Origin: Thermohalobaculum sp039027855
GTDB taxonomy: Bacteria; Pseudomonadota; Alphaproteobacteria; Rhodobacterales; Rhodobacteraceae
Reading direction: 5' to 3'
NCBI GenBank assembly: GCA_039027855.1
Contig: JBCCJI010000011.1
Location: 62,001 to 126,000 of the forward strand
DNA length: 64,000 bases
The notes beneath the pieces are model-generated. The model saw only the letters and a list, made by a program, of their open reading frames with translations. It was not told where the DNA came from and ran no database searches. This document shows, in pieces, positions 25,653 to 33,786 of the stretch; positions within the stretch are counted from its first letter, which is position 1; the number at the start of each line of letters is the position of its first letter. The position numbers were made by a program, and so were the translations under genes.

Positions 25653-26066
25653 CTAGCGCACCACGAACACCGAGATCGTAGCATGCGAGGCCAGATAGCC
25701 CGCATTGGATGCAAAAACCCGGTCTGCGAAGCCCGGCACGTGGCTCGCCATGACCACAAGATCAGCATCCATCGTGCCCGCCGCCGATGACAGGATGGCG
25801 TCGAGATCGACCGTGATGTCATGGCTGATCTCGGTATGCGCGCCAAAATCGACGCCGAGCGCGCCCGACTTCTCCGCCGCATAGGCACTCAACTTCTCGC
25901 CAAACGCCTCCGGGCTCGGCGCGACCGATGTCGGGGAGGATTGCGTCACCCCCACGAGCACCGCCTCGGCGCCATAGCCCTTGGCCATGTCTGCCGCCAC
26001 GGCCACCGCCTTCTCGACCCGGTCGAGATGGCCCAGATCCACCGGCACCATGATCTTTTTGTACAT
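25653..26066 (-). CDS. Universal stress protein (UspA family)
   Basis: A 137-residue single Usp domain. It starts with the family pattern MYKKIMVPVDLGHLD and ends in a strand of the type ISVFVVR. The usual nucleotide-binding G-x2-G-x9-G(S/T) loop near the C terminus is only partly kept (SHVPGFADRVFASNAGYL), so ATP binding is uncertain. The ATG at 26066 has GGGAGG about 8 nt upstream. It is divergent from the BCCT transporter and may be co-regulated with it under osmotic or other stress. Confidence 0.85.
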   Translation of the reverse strand: MYKKIMVPVDLGHLDRVEKAVAVAADMAKGYGAEAVLVGVTQSSPTSVAPSPEAFGEKLSAYAAEKSGALGVDFGAHTEISHDITVDLDAILSSAAGTMDADLVVMASHVPGFADRVFASNAGYLASHATISVFVVR

Positions 26067-26270
26067 TGTCGTCCTCCCGTCATCGGCGCCTAGCCCCTGC
26101 ACGGCTCATCCGCGACTAGGCTGGCCGGTACGTCACCGGAGCGCCCCGCACTTCCATTTTCACGGGCTCATCACCACAGGGCGGAAACATTGTCTTTGAC
26201 AACCGACAAAGTTGCCTCGACGGTGGTGGATGACGACCTGAAAAAACGAACCCTGGGAGGGCCACGGACC

Positions 26271-27872
26271 ATGTCGACGTCCGACCTGCCGCCTGAAGCG
26301 GCTAAGCAACCCATGGAGTTCACGACCGGCTATGAGATGGGACAGGACAATATCCGCCCACTCGGTCTTGATATCCATAATCCTGTCTTTCTGATCTCGA
26401 GCGTTCTGATCTTTGGCTTCGTGCTGGTGTCGCTCGCGAATCAGGAAGCCTCCGCCGCGTTCTTCGGCTGGCTAAGACCATGGCTCACCAGCACTTTCGA
26501 CTGGTTCCTTGTGCTCTCTGTCAACATCATGACGCTGTTCTGCCTGGTGCTGATCGTACTGCCGGTCGGCTCGGTCAGGATCGGCGGGCAGGATGCGAAG
26601 CCCGATTATTCCTACCCCGGCTGGATCGCGATGATGTTCGCGGCCGGCATTGGCATCGGTCTGCTCTTCTTCGGCGTGCTGGAGCCGACCTACTACAACT
26701 TCAGCGAAGGTGGGGCGGCGCGACCGCTGGGAATCGATCCCTCGATCCCGGGCAATGAGTACATCGGCATCGTCGGCACGGTCCATCACTGGGGCCTGGA
26801 AGGCTGGGCGGTCTATGCGCTCGTCGGCCTGGCACTGGCGATCTTCTGCTACAATCTCGGCCTGCCGCTGACCCTCCGCTCAGCCTTCTATCCGATCCTC
26901 GGAGAGCGGGTTTGGGGCTGGTGGGGCCATGCGATCGATACGCTGGCCGTCTTCGCCACGCTGTTCGGCTTGACCACCTCGCTCGGCCTCGGCGCGCAGC
27001 AGGTCGCTGCGGGTCTTCAGGAAGTGACGGGCATCGAGCCCAGCAATACGGTCGTCGTGCTCCTGATCATCGGCATCACCGCAGTCGCCCTCTGCTCGGT
27101 CATGCTCGGCATGGACAAGGGCGTGAAGCGGCTGTCCGAGATCAACATGGTCATGGCCGTCGCGCTGTTCTTGTTCGTGGTCTTCATGACCGGCGTTGTC
27201 GACTCGGTGACCCGCTACTTCAGCGTCATGGCCGACTATGTGATGCTGCTGCCAGCGCTCTCGAACCCGTTCGGGCGTGAGGACACCAGCTACTTCCACG
27301 GCTGGACCACCTTCTACTGGGCCTGGTGGATCGCGTGGTCGCCCTTTGTCGGCATGTTCATCGCCCGCATCTCCAAGGGTCGGACGGTGCGTGAGTTCGT
27401 GCTCTGCGCCCTGATCGCGCCGACCTGTGTCTGTGCGCTCTGGATGTCGACCTTCGGCGGCGCCGCGATCGACATGCTGAATGCCGGCGGGGCCGAGGGC
27501 GTGCGCGCCACGGTGATCGACAGCTATGCCCCCGAGGGCGCGCTGTTCGGCTTCCTCAAGGAGCTGCCGCTCTACAGCATCATCGCGCCGATCTCGCTGG
27601 TGCTGATTGTGATCTTCTTCGTCACCTCGTCCGACAGCGGATCTCTGGTGATCGACACGATCACGGCGGGCGGCAAGATGGATGCGCCAGTGGTCCAGCG
27701 CGTGTTCTGGTGCACGCTGGAGGGGCTGGTGGCCATCGCGCTCTTGCTCGGCGGCGGGCTCAGCGCCCTGCAGGGAGCGGCGGTGTCGACCGGCATCCCG
27801 TTCACACTGGTGGTGCTGGTGATGTGCTACTGCCTCTGGCTCGCTCTCCGCTCTGAGCGCGCTAAGTTCTGA
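26271..27872 (+). CDS. BCCT-family betaine/choline/carnitine-type transporter
   Basis: A 12-helix secondary transporter of 533 residues. Typical BCCT signatures are present: YPGWIAMMFAAGIGIGLLFF in an early helix and WAWWIAWSPFVGMFIARISK in helix 8, the latter holding the conserved tryptophans of the substrate box. The ATG at 26271 was chosen because GGGAGG lies upstream; a TTG at 26190 would add 27 residues with no family character. The C-terminal tail is short, so osmotic gating of the BetP kind is unlikely. It probably imports glycine betaine, choline or a related trimethylammonium compound; the substrate is not decided. Confidence 0.88.
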   Translation: MSTSDLPPEAAKQPMEFTTGYEMGQDNIRPLGLDIHNPVFLISSVLIFGFVLVSLANQEASAAFFGWLRPWLTSTFDWFLVLSVNIMTLFCLVLIVLPVGSVRIGGQDAKPDYSYPGWIAMMFAAGIGIGLLFFGVLEPTYYNFSEGGAARPLGIDPSIPGNEYIGIVGTVHHWGLEGWAVYALVGLALAIFCYNLGLPLTLRSAFYPILGERVWGWWGHAIDTLAVFATLFGLTTSLGLGAQQVAAGLQEVTGIEPSNTVVVLLIIGITAVALCSVMLGMDKGVKRLSEINMVMAVALFLFVVFMTGVVDSVTRYFSVMADYVMLLPALSNPFGREDTSYFHGWTTFYWAWWIAWSPFVGMFIARISKGRTVREFVLCALIAPTCVCALWMSTFGGAAIDMLNAGGAEGVRATVIDSYAPEGALFGFLKELPLYSIIAPISLVLIVIFFVTSSDSGSLVIDTITAGGKMDAPVVQRVFWCTLEGLVAIALLLGGGLSALQGAAVSTGIPFTLVVLVMCYCLWLALRSERAKF

Positions 27873-27877
27873 CAACC

Positions 27878-27901
27878 GCCGGCCGGGTACGCCCGGCCGG
27901 C
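27878..27901 (+). terminator. Strong hairpin after BCCT transporter gene
   Basis: A perfect 10-bp GC stem (GCCGGCCGGG with CCCGGCCGGC) closed by a TACG tetraloop begins 6 nt after the stop codon. UACG loops are exceptionally stable. There is no T tract, so it may work as a transcript 3'-end stabiliser or in a Rho-dependent way. Confidence 0.55.
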
Positions 27902-28335
27902 ACGCCCCTGGCCGTCATCGGCATCGCCCCAAGGGCGACACCGGGCCGGAGAGTACCCCCCTTTTTCGCCACTCTACCCTAAGAGCCGGGCGCCAACGCT
28001 CCGCGCTGCCATCAGGGCGACCATGCTGGCGGCCGTGTTTGCATCAATGCATCCAGCACTCTGACCAAAGACCCCGTCTACATCCCAACGTCCTTCCGAG
28101 GGCGCAGGGGCAGGGTCGGGTCAAGGGTGGCGCAGCCACGGGCGCCAGCCCGCTTGGCCCTTGAGGCGGCCCGGCGCCTGCGAGACAGGCTCGCAGAGAA
28201 GCCGCCCGCGGCTTCTCCCCAGCCAAGAAACAACGACCGACAACCGCACGTAGCCCGATCGCGCAGCCAGACCCAGCCCCGAGCAACCTCGCACGACTCA
28301 TCGCGGCGACCAGCCGCGATTCCGTTTGATCCGGC
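27902..28335. other. Gene-free region; possible dispersed intergenic element
   Basis: No convincing gene is present. The segment of about 28090-28230 is GC-rich with short internal inverted repeats (for example CGCGGCTTCTC region, and GAGAAGCCGCCCGCGGCTTCTC-like symmetry near 28197-28219). Its minus-strand frame (28044-28301) is open, but it has Ala/Pro/Gly-rich composition, no ribosome site and no domain. From memory it resembles sequence repeated between genes in Rhodobacteraceae; this could not be verified. Confidence 0.3.
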
Positions 28336-28788
28336 TCAGGCTGTTTCCAGCTTGCTGACCAATTCTCCGATCCAGGGCACCGCGACCTCTTCGGGCATCG
28401 CGGTGCCGGCGGCGTCGAAGATCGCGCGCTCGCCGACCATCTGCGCCTTGCAGGCCAGCATGGCGTTCATCACCTTCTCCGACCCTTGGGCGAAGGTGTC
28501 GCCAAAGGTCCGGTCGCCGAGGCCGAACATCGCAAAGCGCACATGGCCGAGATCGGGCTTCTCGTTGGTCAGCGTCTCGTAGAATTCCTCGGCCCCCGCC
28601 GGCACATCGCCGCTGCCCGTGGTCGAGACGACCATGACATAGAAGGTATCGCCATCCAGGCTGGAGGGCGCGATCATGTCCATGTCGACAACCGCACAGT
28701 CGACGCGGTCTTCGATGGCGATCTTCATGTCATCGCACAGCATTTCGGCAGTGCCGGTCTCGGTGCCGTATACGAGGTGAAGTTTCAT
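28336..28788 (-). CDS. Flavodoxin-like protein (MioC type)
   Basis: A 150-residue flavodoxin fold. It opens with the FMN phosphate-binding loop YGTETGTAEML and has later flavin-contacting loops STTGSGDVPAG (near residue 57) and FGLGDRTFGDTF. Length and loops fit MioC/short flavodoxins, which carry one FMN and transfer single electrons in the cytoplasm. It is monocistronic as far as can be seen, with a weak ribosome site. The partner is unknown. Confidence 0.85.
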   Translation of the reverse strand: MKLHLVYGTETGTAEMLCDDMKIAIEDRVDCAVVDMDMIAPSSLDGDTFYVMVVSTTGSGDVPAGAEEFYETLTNEKPDLGHVRFAMFGLGDRTFGDTFAQGSEKVMNAMLACKAQMVGERAIFDAAGTAMPEEVAVPWIGELVSKLETA

Positions 28789-29169
28789 GGCTCACACGGG
28801 CTCTGTCTTGGGTTGAGCAGGTGGCCCGTACCCGGACCCCGCCACCGGTTGTTCACAACGAGGGCCTGGCGGCTGCTGGGCGGCTCTTTCCGGTCGGGCA
28901 TCGAGCGCTGACCGTGTGCCGTTCCTGCAACCGCCTTGGCGGACAGTCAACGCCCGCGTTGCCGCGCCGCCGCCGTGTCCAACCTGCCGGCCGCGCCGCC
29001 GTCTCACGAAGCCCAGTTTGAGCCATGGGGGATGAACCAATCTTCGCCGCCCGGTCACCCCCCGGTCACCCAGAGTGACGCCACGTTCTGCAAAAGCGTG
29101 ATCGACCCGCCCCTTGCCGAGCCGCGCCACCGACCGCAGGCTAATGTCGTCCAGGAGGAACCGAGCCGC
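28789..29169. other. Divergent intergenic region
   Basis: 381 nt between the flavodoxin and lipoprotein genes, which point away from each other, so promoters for both should lie here. A short direct repeat (CCCGGTCACCCCCCGGTCACCC) occurs near 29050-29072. No clear gene, operator or hairpin was identified. Confidence 0.35.
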
Positions 29170-29736
29170 ATGAGACAGCATCGCTTCGCAGGCCCCGCAG
29201 CATTGCCCGCAGCTTTCCCCGCAGCTTTCCTCGCAGCCCTCGCCCTCATCGCTGGCTGCACCGAGCCGACCCGTTATGCCGAGCGTGTCGAGCGTGACGG
29301 CTATGCCGACAGCGCGATCGAGGAGAACCGCTTCCGCGTCAGCTTCTCGGGCAACACGCGCACCTCGCGCGACACGGTCGAGACCTATCTCCTCTACCGG
29401 GCGGCAGAGGTGACGTTGGCCGACGGCAAAGACTGGTTCCGCGTCGCCGATCAGGACACCGAGACTGAGACCCGCTTCCGCGCCTTCGCCACCGGCTTCG
29501 GCAGCGGCGGGTTCGGGCCGTATTTCTACCGCTCGGGCTTTCGCCACGGCTTCTTCGGGGGCGCGGCCTCCACGACCAGCCGGCCGATCACCCGCTACGA
29601 GGCCTATGCCAACATCCTGACCTTCGAGGGCGAAAAACCGGCGGAAGATCCCACCGCTTACGATGCCCGCTCGGTGCTGGAGACCCTCGGCCCGCAGATC
29701 ATCCGGCCCGAGCCGGTCGTCAACGCATCGGGCTGA
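29170..29736 (+). CDS. Lipoprotein of the CC0125/CC1285 type
   Basis: A 188-residue predicted lipoprotein. The signal peptide carries a repeated PAAF/PAAL pattern and ends in a lipobox, LIAGC, so the mature N-terminal cysteine would be lipidated. The mature part includes FRVSFSGNTRTSRDTVETYLLYRAAEVTL, seen in the alphaproteobacterial CC0125/CC1285 lipoprotein family, and a GFGSGGFGPYF-type Gly/Phe-rich segment. The ATG at 29170 has AGGAGG upstream; the longer open frame is discarded. Function is unknown. Confidence 0.75.
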   Translation: MRQHRFAGPAALPAAFPAAFLAALALIAGCTEPTRYAERVERDGYADSAIEENRFRVSFSGNTRTSRDTVETYLLYRAAEVTLADGKDWFRVADQDTETETRFRAFATGFGSGGFGPYFYRSGFRHGFFGGAASTTSRPITRYEAYANILTFEGEKPAEDPTAYDARSVLETLGPQIIRPEPVVNASG

Positions 29737-29838
29737 CCACCGAGGCGAGCACCGCGCGGCACTGGAGGATGGGGCACCGACCACCTTCGTGAACCATGCG
29801 CGCCAGGGCACAGCAGCGGTGAACGCCTGCCATCCGGC

Positions 29839-31176
29839 CTAGCGGGTCTGGAACCGGATCGGCGCCTGGATCGGCAGTTCCGCGACCCCGATCTCGTCGG
29901 GTATCGGCGGGAACCGGCCGACGCGGCTCAGGATCGTCAGGATTTCTTCGTCGAGCAGGTCGTGCCCGGTACTCTGCGCCAGGCGCGAGACGCCGACGCT
30001 GCCATCCTTGCGGATCACGAAGAACAGCTGCCCGATACCCTGCTGTCGTCGCCGCTCAGCCCGTCGGGGATAGCGCTTGTTTCGCTCGAGCAGCGCCGCG
30101 ATGCGCGCCTGGTAATCGCGGAGCGCCCCCGGATCCCCACCCCCCGTCGCGCGCTGGCCCTGGCCGGCACTCGATGCATTGCCCGCGGCCCCCGCATTGC
30201 CCGCACCGCGCGTTTCCTGCCGCTCGGTCGCAACATCGCCGCCCGATCGCGCTGCCTGCTGCGGCGGCTCGCGCTCTCGCTCAGCGTTTGGTGTCGCCGG
30301 GGTCTCCGTTCGCTGAGGTTGGCGCCGGGGTTGGTTCTCGCGGGGTTCGGTCTGCCGCGGTCGGGTGCGGCGCGGTTCTGTGCGACGCGGCTGCTCACGC
30401 ACGCGGGGGACGTCGGCAGGGCGGGCACGCGGGAGCGGCGCCACCACCGCATCGGGGTCCACGGCGGCCAAGACCTCCTCCGCCTCGACGGTCTCCGCGG
30501 TGTCTGACTGCGTCGCCACCGTCCTGACGACCTCCGTCTCGGCGACCTCCTGAACCACCGCCTCCACGGGCCGCGCCGGCTCGGCACGCGCGATCTCGAC
30601 ACTCTCCACCGCCGGGATTTCGGGCTCGGGCTGCAGTTCGACCTGCGGGGGGGGCAGCGTCTCGACAGGGACCGTCTCGACCGCGGCCAGTTCGGCGGTC
30701 AAAGTCTGTGGCACGACGGGCTGCGCGGTGACGTCGCGCGGTATCACCGGTCGGGTCTCGAGTAAGACCCGTTCGACGGCTTCTCGGGCGGGCTCGGCGC
30801 TCACGGGTCTTGCTTCAACCGCCTCGGCGGCCTCCACCACCGGCTCGGCTACCTCAAGGGGCGGATCGCTCACATCGAAGGTCTCTGCCGTCTCGGTCTC
30901 GGTATCGGGCGCCTCGGCGCTCTCCACGGTGCGGGCTGCATCAGGCGCCACGTCCTCGGCGGCATCCGAGGTCTCGACCTCGGCGCTATCGGGGGCATCT
31001 GGCGTCACCATGCCCGGCGCCCCCCCAGCCGCGCCCATGGAAATCTCCAGCCCTCCGCGACCCGCACCGATGGCACCACTGTTCGGCTGGCTCCAGAACA
31101 CAGCGATCAGCACCAACAGATGCAGCAGGGCCGCGACGCCGATCGCAGGCACGATATGCCGCGCACCGACCTCCAT
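29839..31176 (-). CDS. tonB: TonB-like energy transducer
   Basis: A 445-residue protein with one N-terminal membrane helix (VAALLHLLVLIAVFW), a long periplasmic Pro/Glu/Val-rich and then Arg/Pro/Glu-rich spacer (residues of about 40-340), and a C-terminal TonB domain around YPRRAERRRQQGIGQLFFV...GVSRLAQSTGHDLLDEE. It spans the periplasm and passes proton-motive energy from ExbB-ExbD to outer-membrane receptors. The spacer is longer than in E. coli TonB. The ATG overlaps the exbD stop codon; a GTG one codon earlier is also possible. Last gene of the five-gene operon. No TonB-dependent receptor is in the window. Confidence 0.88.
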   Translation of the reverse strand: MEVGARHIVPAIGVAALLHLLVLIAVFWSQPNSGAIGAGRGGLEISMGAAGGAPGMVTPDAPDSAEVETSDAAEDVAPDAARTVESAEAPDTETETAETFDVSDPPLEVAEPVVEAAEAVEARPVSAEPAREAVERVLLETRPVIPRDVTAQPVVPQTLTAELAAVETVPVETLPPPQVELQPEPEIPAVESVEIARAEPARPVEAVVQEVAETEVVRTVATQSDTAETVEAEEVLAAVDPDAVVAPLPRARPADVPRVREQPRRTEPRRTRPRQTEPRENQPRRQPQRTETPATPNAEREREPPQQAARSGGDVATERQETRGAGNAGAAGNASSAGQGQRATGGGDPGALRDYQARIAALLERNKRYPRRAERRRQQGIGQLFFVIRKDGSVGVSRLAQSTGHDLLDEEILTILSRVGRFPPIPDEIGVAELPIQAPIRFQTR

Positions 31177-31664
31177 CACTCCGCCGTCCCCACCCCGGAC
31201 ACACCGTCGGAGACCGCGCCGACGCCGCGCTCGGCCCTCTCCGGGACGGTCATCAGCTTGACCGAGCCGATCCCGGCCAACCGGAGCCGGTCCAGCAGCG
31301 CCACGACCATCGCCGCCTGCACACGCCCATCGCTCTTGATTCTCACCGGCGGGATGATGCCGTCATCGCCGGGCTGTAGCGCCGCCATCAGGTCGTCCTC
31401 GCCCATCATGGCGCCGTTCAACGCCAACTGACCCTCCGGGCCGATGGCGATCAGCATGGGCTCACTGGCGGGCGCACCGTCGCTGGCCGAGCGCATGGGT
31501 TCGATCTCGAAGGGATCACCCGCCGACAGACGCCCCACCACCATGAAGAAGATCAGCAGCAGGAAGACGATGTTGATCAGCGGCAGGATGCGGTCGTCAT
31601 CGCTCGCGGCCTCGCGGCGCCTTTTGCGCATCGTCCGCATGCCCGCCCCGGTGACCCGTCGCAT
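31176..31664 (-). CDS. exbD: ExbD-like proton channel subunit (second copy)
   Basis: A 162-residue ExbD/TolR protein with one membrane helix (LINIVFLLLIFFMVVG). The helix contains Asn in the LxxxVF context where most ExbD proteins have the proton-carrying Asp (compare LIDVVFILLVFF in the first copy). The periplasmic domain follows. The loss of the key Asp suggests a structural or regulatory copy that works as a heterodimer with the neighbouring ExbD. It starts 6 nt after that gene and overlaps tonB. Confidence 0.85.
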   Translation of the reverse strand: MRRVTGAGMRTMRKRRREAASDDDRILPLINIVFLLLIFFMVVGRLSAGDPFEIEPMRSASDGAPASEPMLIAIGPEGQLALNGAMMGEDDLMAALQPGDDGIIPPVRIKSDGRVQAAMVVALLDRLRLAGIGSVKLMTVPERAERGVGAVSDGVSGVGTAE

Positions 31665-31670
31665 GGCGCT

Positions 31671-32093
31671 TCAGCTCCGCCCCGGCATCAGCGCGATGTC
31701 GCGCGCACCGGCCGCCGCCAGCGTGTCCAGCAGCACGACCATGCGCTGCATGTCGACGTTGCGCCCCGGGCGTACCAGGATGCGTTGCGCGGGTCGGGCC
31801 GACAAGCGCGAGGCGACCTCGACCCCGAGGGCAGCTAGGTCCATCGGCACGCCAGAGAGACGCGGACCGGTCTCGGTCAGATCGACGAGAATCGCGCCTT
31901 CGACCCCAGTGGCGACGCCGGATGGCCGACCCGCCGAGGACAGCGTGATCGAGCGCCAGTCGAGGAAACTCGACGCGAGCATGAAAAACACCAGCAGGAT
32001 GAAGACCACGTCGATCAGCGGCGTCAGCGAGATGCGGAGCCGCCGGCGCGGCCTACTCGCCAGCCGCGGCGGCGTGGTAGCCGTGAGCGTCAA
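31671..32093 (-). CDS. exbD: ExbD proton channel subunit (first copy)
   Basis: A 140-residue ExbD with cytoplasmic basic N terminus and the membrane helix ISLTPLIDVVFILLVFFMLA, which has the conserved proton-carrying Asp. No ATG exists in frame at a suitable place. The likely start is TTG at 32093, preceded by a GAGGGC-type site, giving a 41-nt overlap with the end of exbB. Such overlap supports translational coupling. The longer open frame to 32261 is a shadow of exbB. Confidence 0.82.
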   Translation of the reverse strand: MTLTATTPPRLASRPRRRLRISLTPLIDVVFILLVFFMLASSFLDWRSITLSSAGRPSGVATGVEGAILVDLTETGPRLSGVPMDLAALGVEVASRLSARPAQRILVRPGRNVDMQRMVVLLDTLAAAGARDIALMPGRS

Positions 32094-32991
32094 GGCCCTG
32101 CCCTCGCATCTCGGCGGGTTCCCGCGCGGCCGCGACCTGGGGAAGATCGTCCCAGTCGGTGCCGAACAGGCCCGCCAGCCCCGTGTCGATATCGTGCTCG
32201 ACGCGCTCGACGCGCCGCTCGAACCAGTTGACCGCGGCAACCACCGGGATCGCGACGGCAAGACCCACTGCCGTGGTCAAAAGCGCCTCCCATATACCGC
32301 CGGAGAGGATGGCGGGATCGACCTGGCTGCCCGCCGCTTCAAGCTGTCCAAACGCCTCGATCATGCCAAGGACGGTGCCGAACAGGCCGAGTAGTGGCGC
32401 CAGCGTGCCGATCACCTCGAGCGGGCGCATCCAGCCGCGAAGTGCCTCGATCCTGAGCTGCGCCTCGCAATAGCAGGCCTCGCGAACGCGCGCCTCGGCG
32501 ACGCCGCGAGCCTGTCCCTCCATGGCCTCGGCGAGGATCGTCGCGGCGATGTTGCGGCTGCCGCGCGCCCGGGCAAAGGCCTCGCCCAGCCGCCCGGACT
32601 TCAGCATGGTGAGCACCTCGCGGACGCTCCGCCGATCGCCTGTGCCAGCAGCGCTGAACTGCATCAGCTTCGCGAGGATGATCGCCAGCGCGAAGATCGA
32701 CATGGCACCGAGGATCGCGACGACGGGCCCGCCCGCCTCGAACAGATCGAGGGCCGAGCCGAGCGCATCGAAGGCCTGTCCCGATGTCGCGCCGCCGGTG
32801 GTGGCGGCAAGATCCGCCAAAAGGGGGTCGACCTGCCCGCCATCGACGGCGGTAACCTCGGTCGCGCCCGCGCCGCTCGCGCCCGGCTCCGACGTCGTGC
32901 CCTCGACGCCTGCGGGGGTCTCGGCTTCGGCATCGTCGGCTGCAGCGTTCGCACCGGCGACACCGCCGGCCTGCGCGAGAACCATGGTCAT
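32053..32991 (-). CDS. exbB: ExbB/MotA/TolQ-type proton channel protein
   Basis: A 312-residue protein with three membrane helices: about residues 90-110 (VVAILGAMSIFALAIILAKL), about 190-215 (LEVIGTLAPLLGLFGTVLGM, the family signature) and about 235-255 (TTAVGLAVAIPVVAAVNWF). A low-complexity Ala/Glu/Gly/Thr-rich extension of about 70 residues precedes the first helix. It forms the pentameric proton channel with ExbD that powers TonB. Second gene in the operon; AGGGGA precedes the ATG. Confidence 0.9.
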   Translation of the reverse strand: MTMVLAQAGGVAGANAAADDAEAETPAGVEGTTSEPGASGAGATEVTAVDGGQVDPLLADLAATTGGATSGQAFDALGSALDLFEAGGPVVAILGAMSIFALAIILAKLMQFSAAGTGDRRSVREVLTMLKSGRLGEAFARARGSRNIAATILAEAMEGQARGVAEARVREACYCEAQLRIEALRGWMRPLEVIGTLAPLLGLFGTVLGMIEAFGQLEAAGSQVDPAILSGGIWEALLTTAVGLAVAIPVVAAVNWFERRVERVEHDIDTGLAGLFGTDWDDLPQVAAAREPAEMRGQGLDAHGYHAAAAGE

Positions 32992-33001
32992 CGGCCGTCC
33001 C

Positions 33002-33439
33002 CTACTGGATCAGTTCCACGCCGGCGCGCGAGACGACATCGAGCGCGGCGAAACAGTCCTGCGGCACGCCCTCGCCCCCACTGCAGCTCAGCACGTCGTT
33101 GACCAGCATCCGCCCGATGCCGTCGCACGCCGTGCCCTGCATCGAGAAGACTTTGACCGAGGTCCGGCTCGGCCTCAACGGCGCGACATCGACCGCGAGC
33201 CGCCGCGCGATCACCCCGTCGGTGTCGAACATGACCAGATCGAGGACAAGATCGTCGAACGCGGCCGGCGTGCCGTTCTGAATGACGAGAAAGGCTTGGC
33301 AGGCGCCCTCCTGTGGCTCGAGCTTATTGAGCTCGATCATAATCCCACCCGCTTCGGCGGCGGTGTCAGCCCGTGCCAGCGGCGGGACGAGAAGCGCGAT
33401 CGCCGCGCCGGTCAGGATGGTCAGAATGCTGTGCCTCAT
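33002..33439 (-). CDS. Periplasmic protein of unknown function, first gene of exbBD-tonB operon
   Basis: A 145-residue exported protein with a clear signal peptide ending at LARA-DT. The mature part is beta-strand-rich and has four cysteines (EGACQAF, TACDGIG, LSCSGGE, QDCFAAL) that could form two disulphides. GGGGAG precedes the ATG, and it is 10 nt from exbB. Small secreted proteins at this position recur beside alphaproteobacterial exbBD-tonB operons, but their role is not known to me. Confidence 0.65.
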   Translation of the reverse strand: MRHSILTILTGAAIALLVPPLARADTAAEAGGIMIELNKLEPQEGACQAFLVIQNGTPAAFDDLVLDLVMFDTDGVIARRLAVDVAPLRPSRTSVKVFSMQGTACDGIGRMLVNDVLSCSGGEGVPQDCFAALDVVSRAGVELIQ

Positions 33440-33786
33440 CGCCCGCTCCCCACGAACCCCGTGAACCCTGTGATCCCTGTGATCCCCATCATGCGGCGCG
33501 GCGGTTCAGATGGGGATCGTCGACCCCCCGCTACCCGGTTCTCGTCATGCGCTTCAAACATGGCTTCAGGCGCCTCACAATGCCGATGAGCCCGCGCAGA
33601 GCCGAGCTTTTCGAAGGATGGTGGGCTTATGCCGCCGCGAACGGCGCCCAGACAGCGACGACACCGACCGAGTTCTCTTCAGCACAGTCGTTGGTCGCCG
33701 CGCGCGCCGTGAGCCCCCAAGAGTTCGCTGGAACGTAGTACCCGAGCTTTCAGGTCAACCATCGATGGCGCCTCCGGCGCCTTGGA
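33440..33786. other. Gene-free region downstream of TRAP operon
   Basis: 347 nt between the start of the tonB operon and the end of the TRAP permease gene. It must hold the promoter for the tonB operon. A short tandem repeat (CCTGTGATC twice near 33470-33484) was the only structure noticed; no Fur-like box could be recognised with confidence. Confidence 0.35.

Noticed and set aside
28044..28301. 85-residue hypothetical protein on the minus strand
   Set aside because: No ribosome site, low-complexity composition and likely part of a repeated intergenic element.
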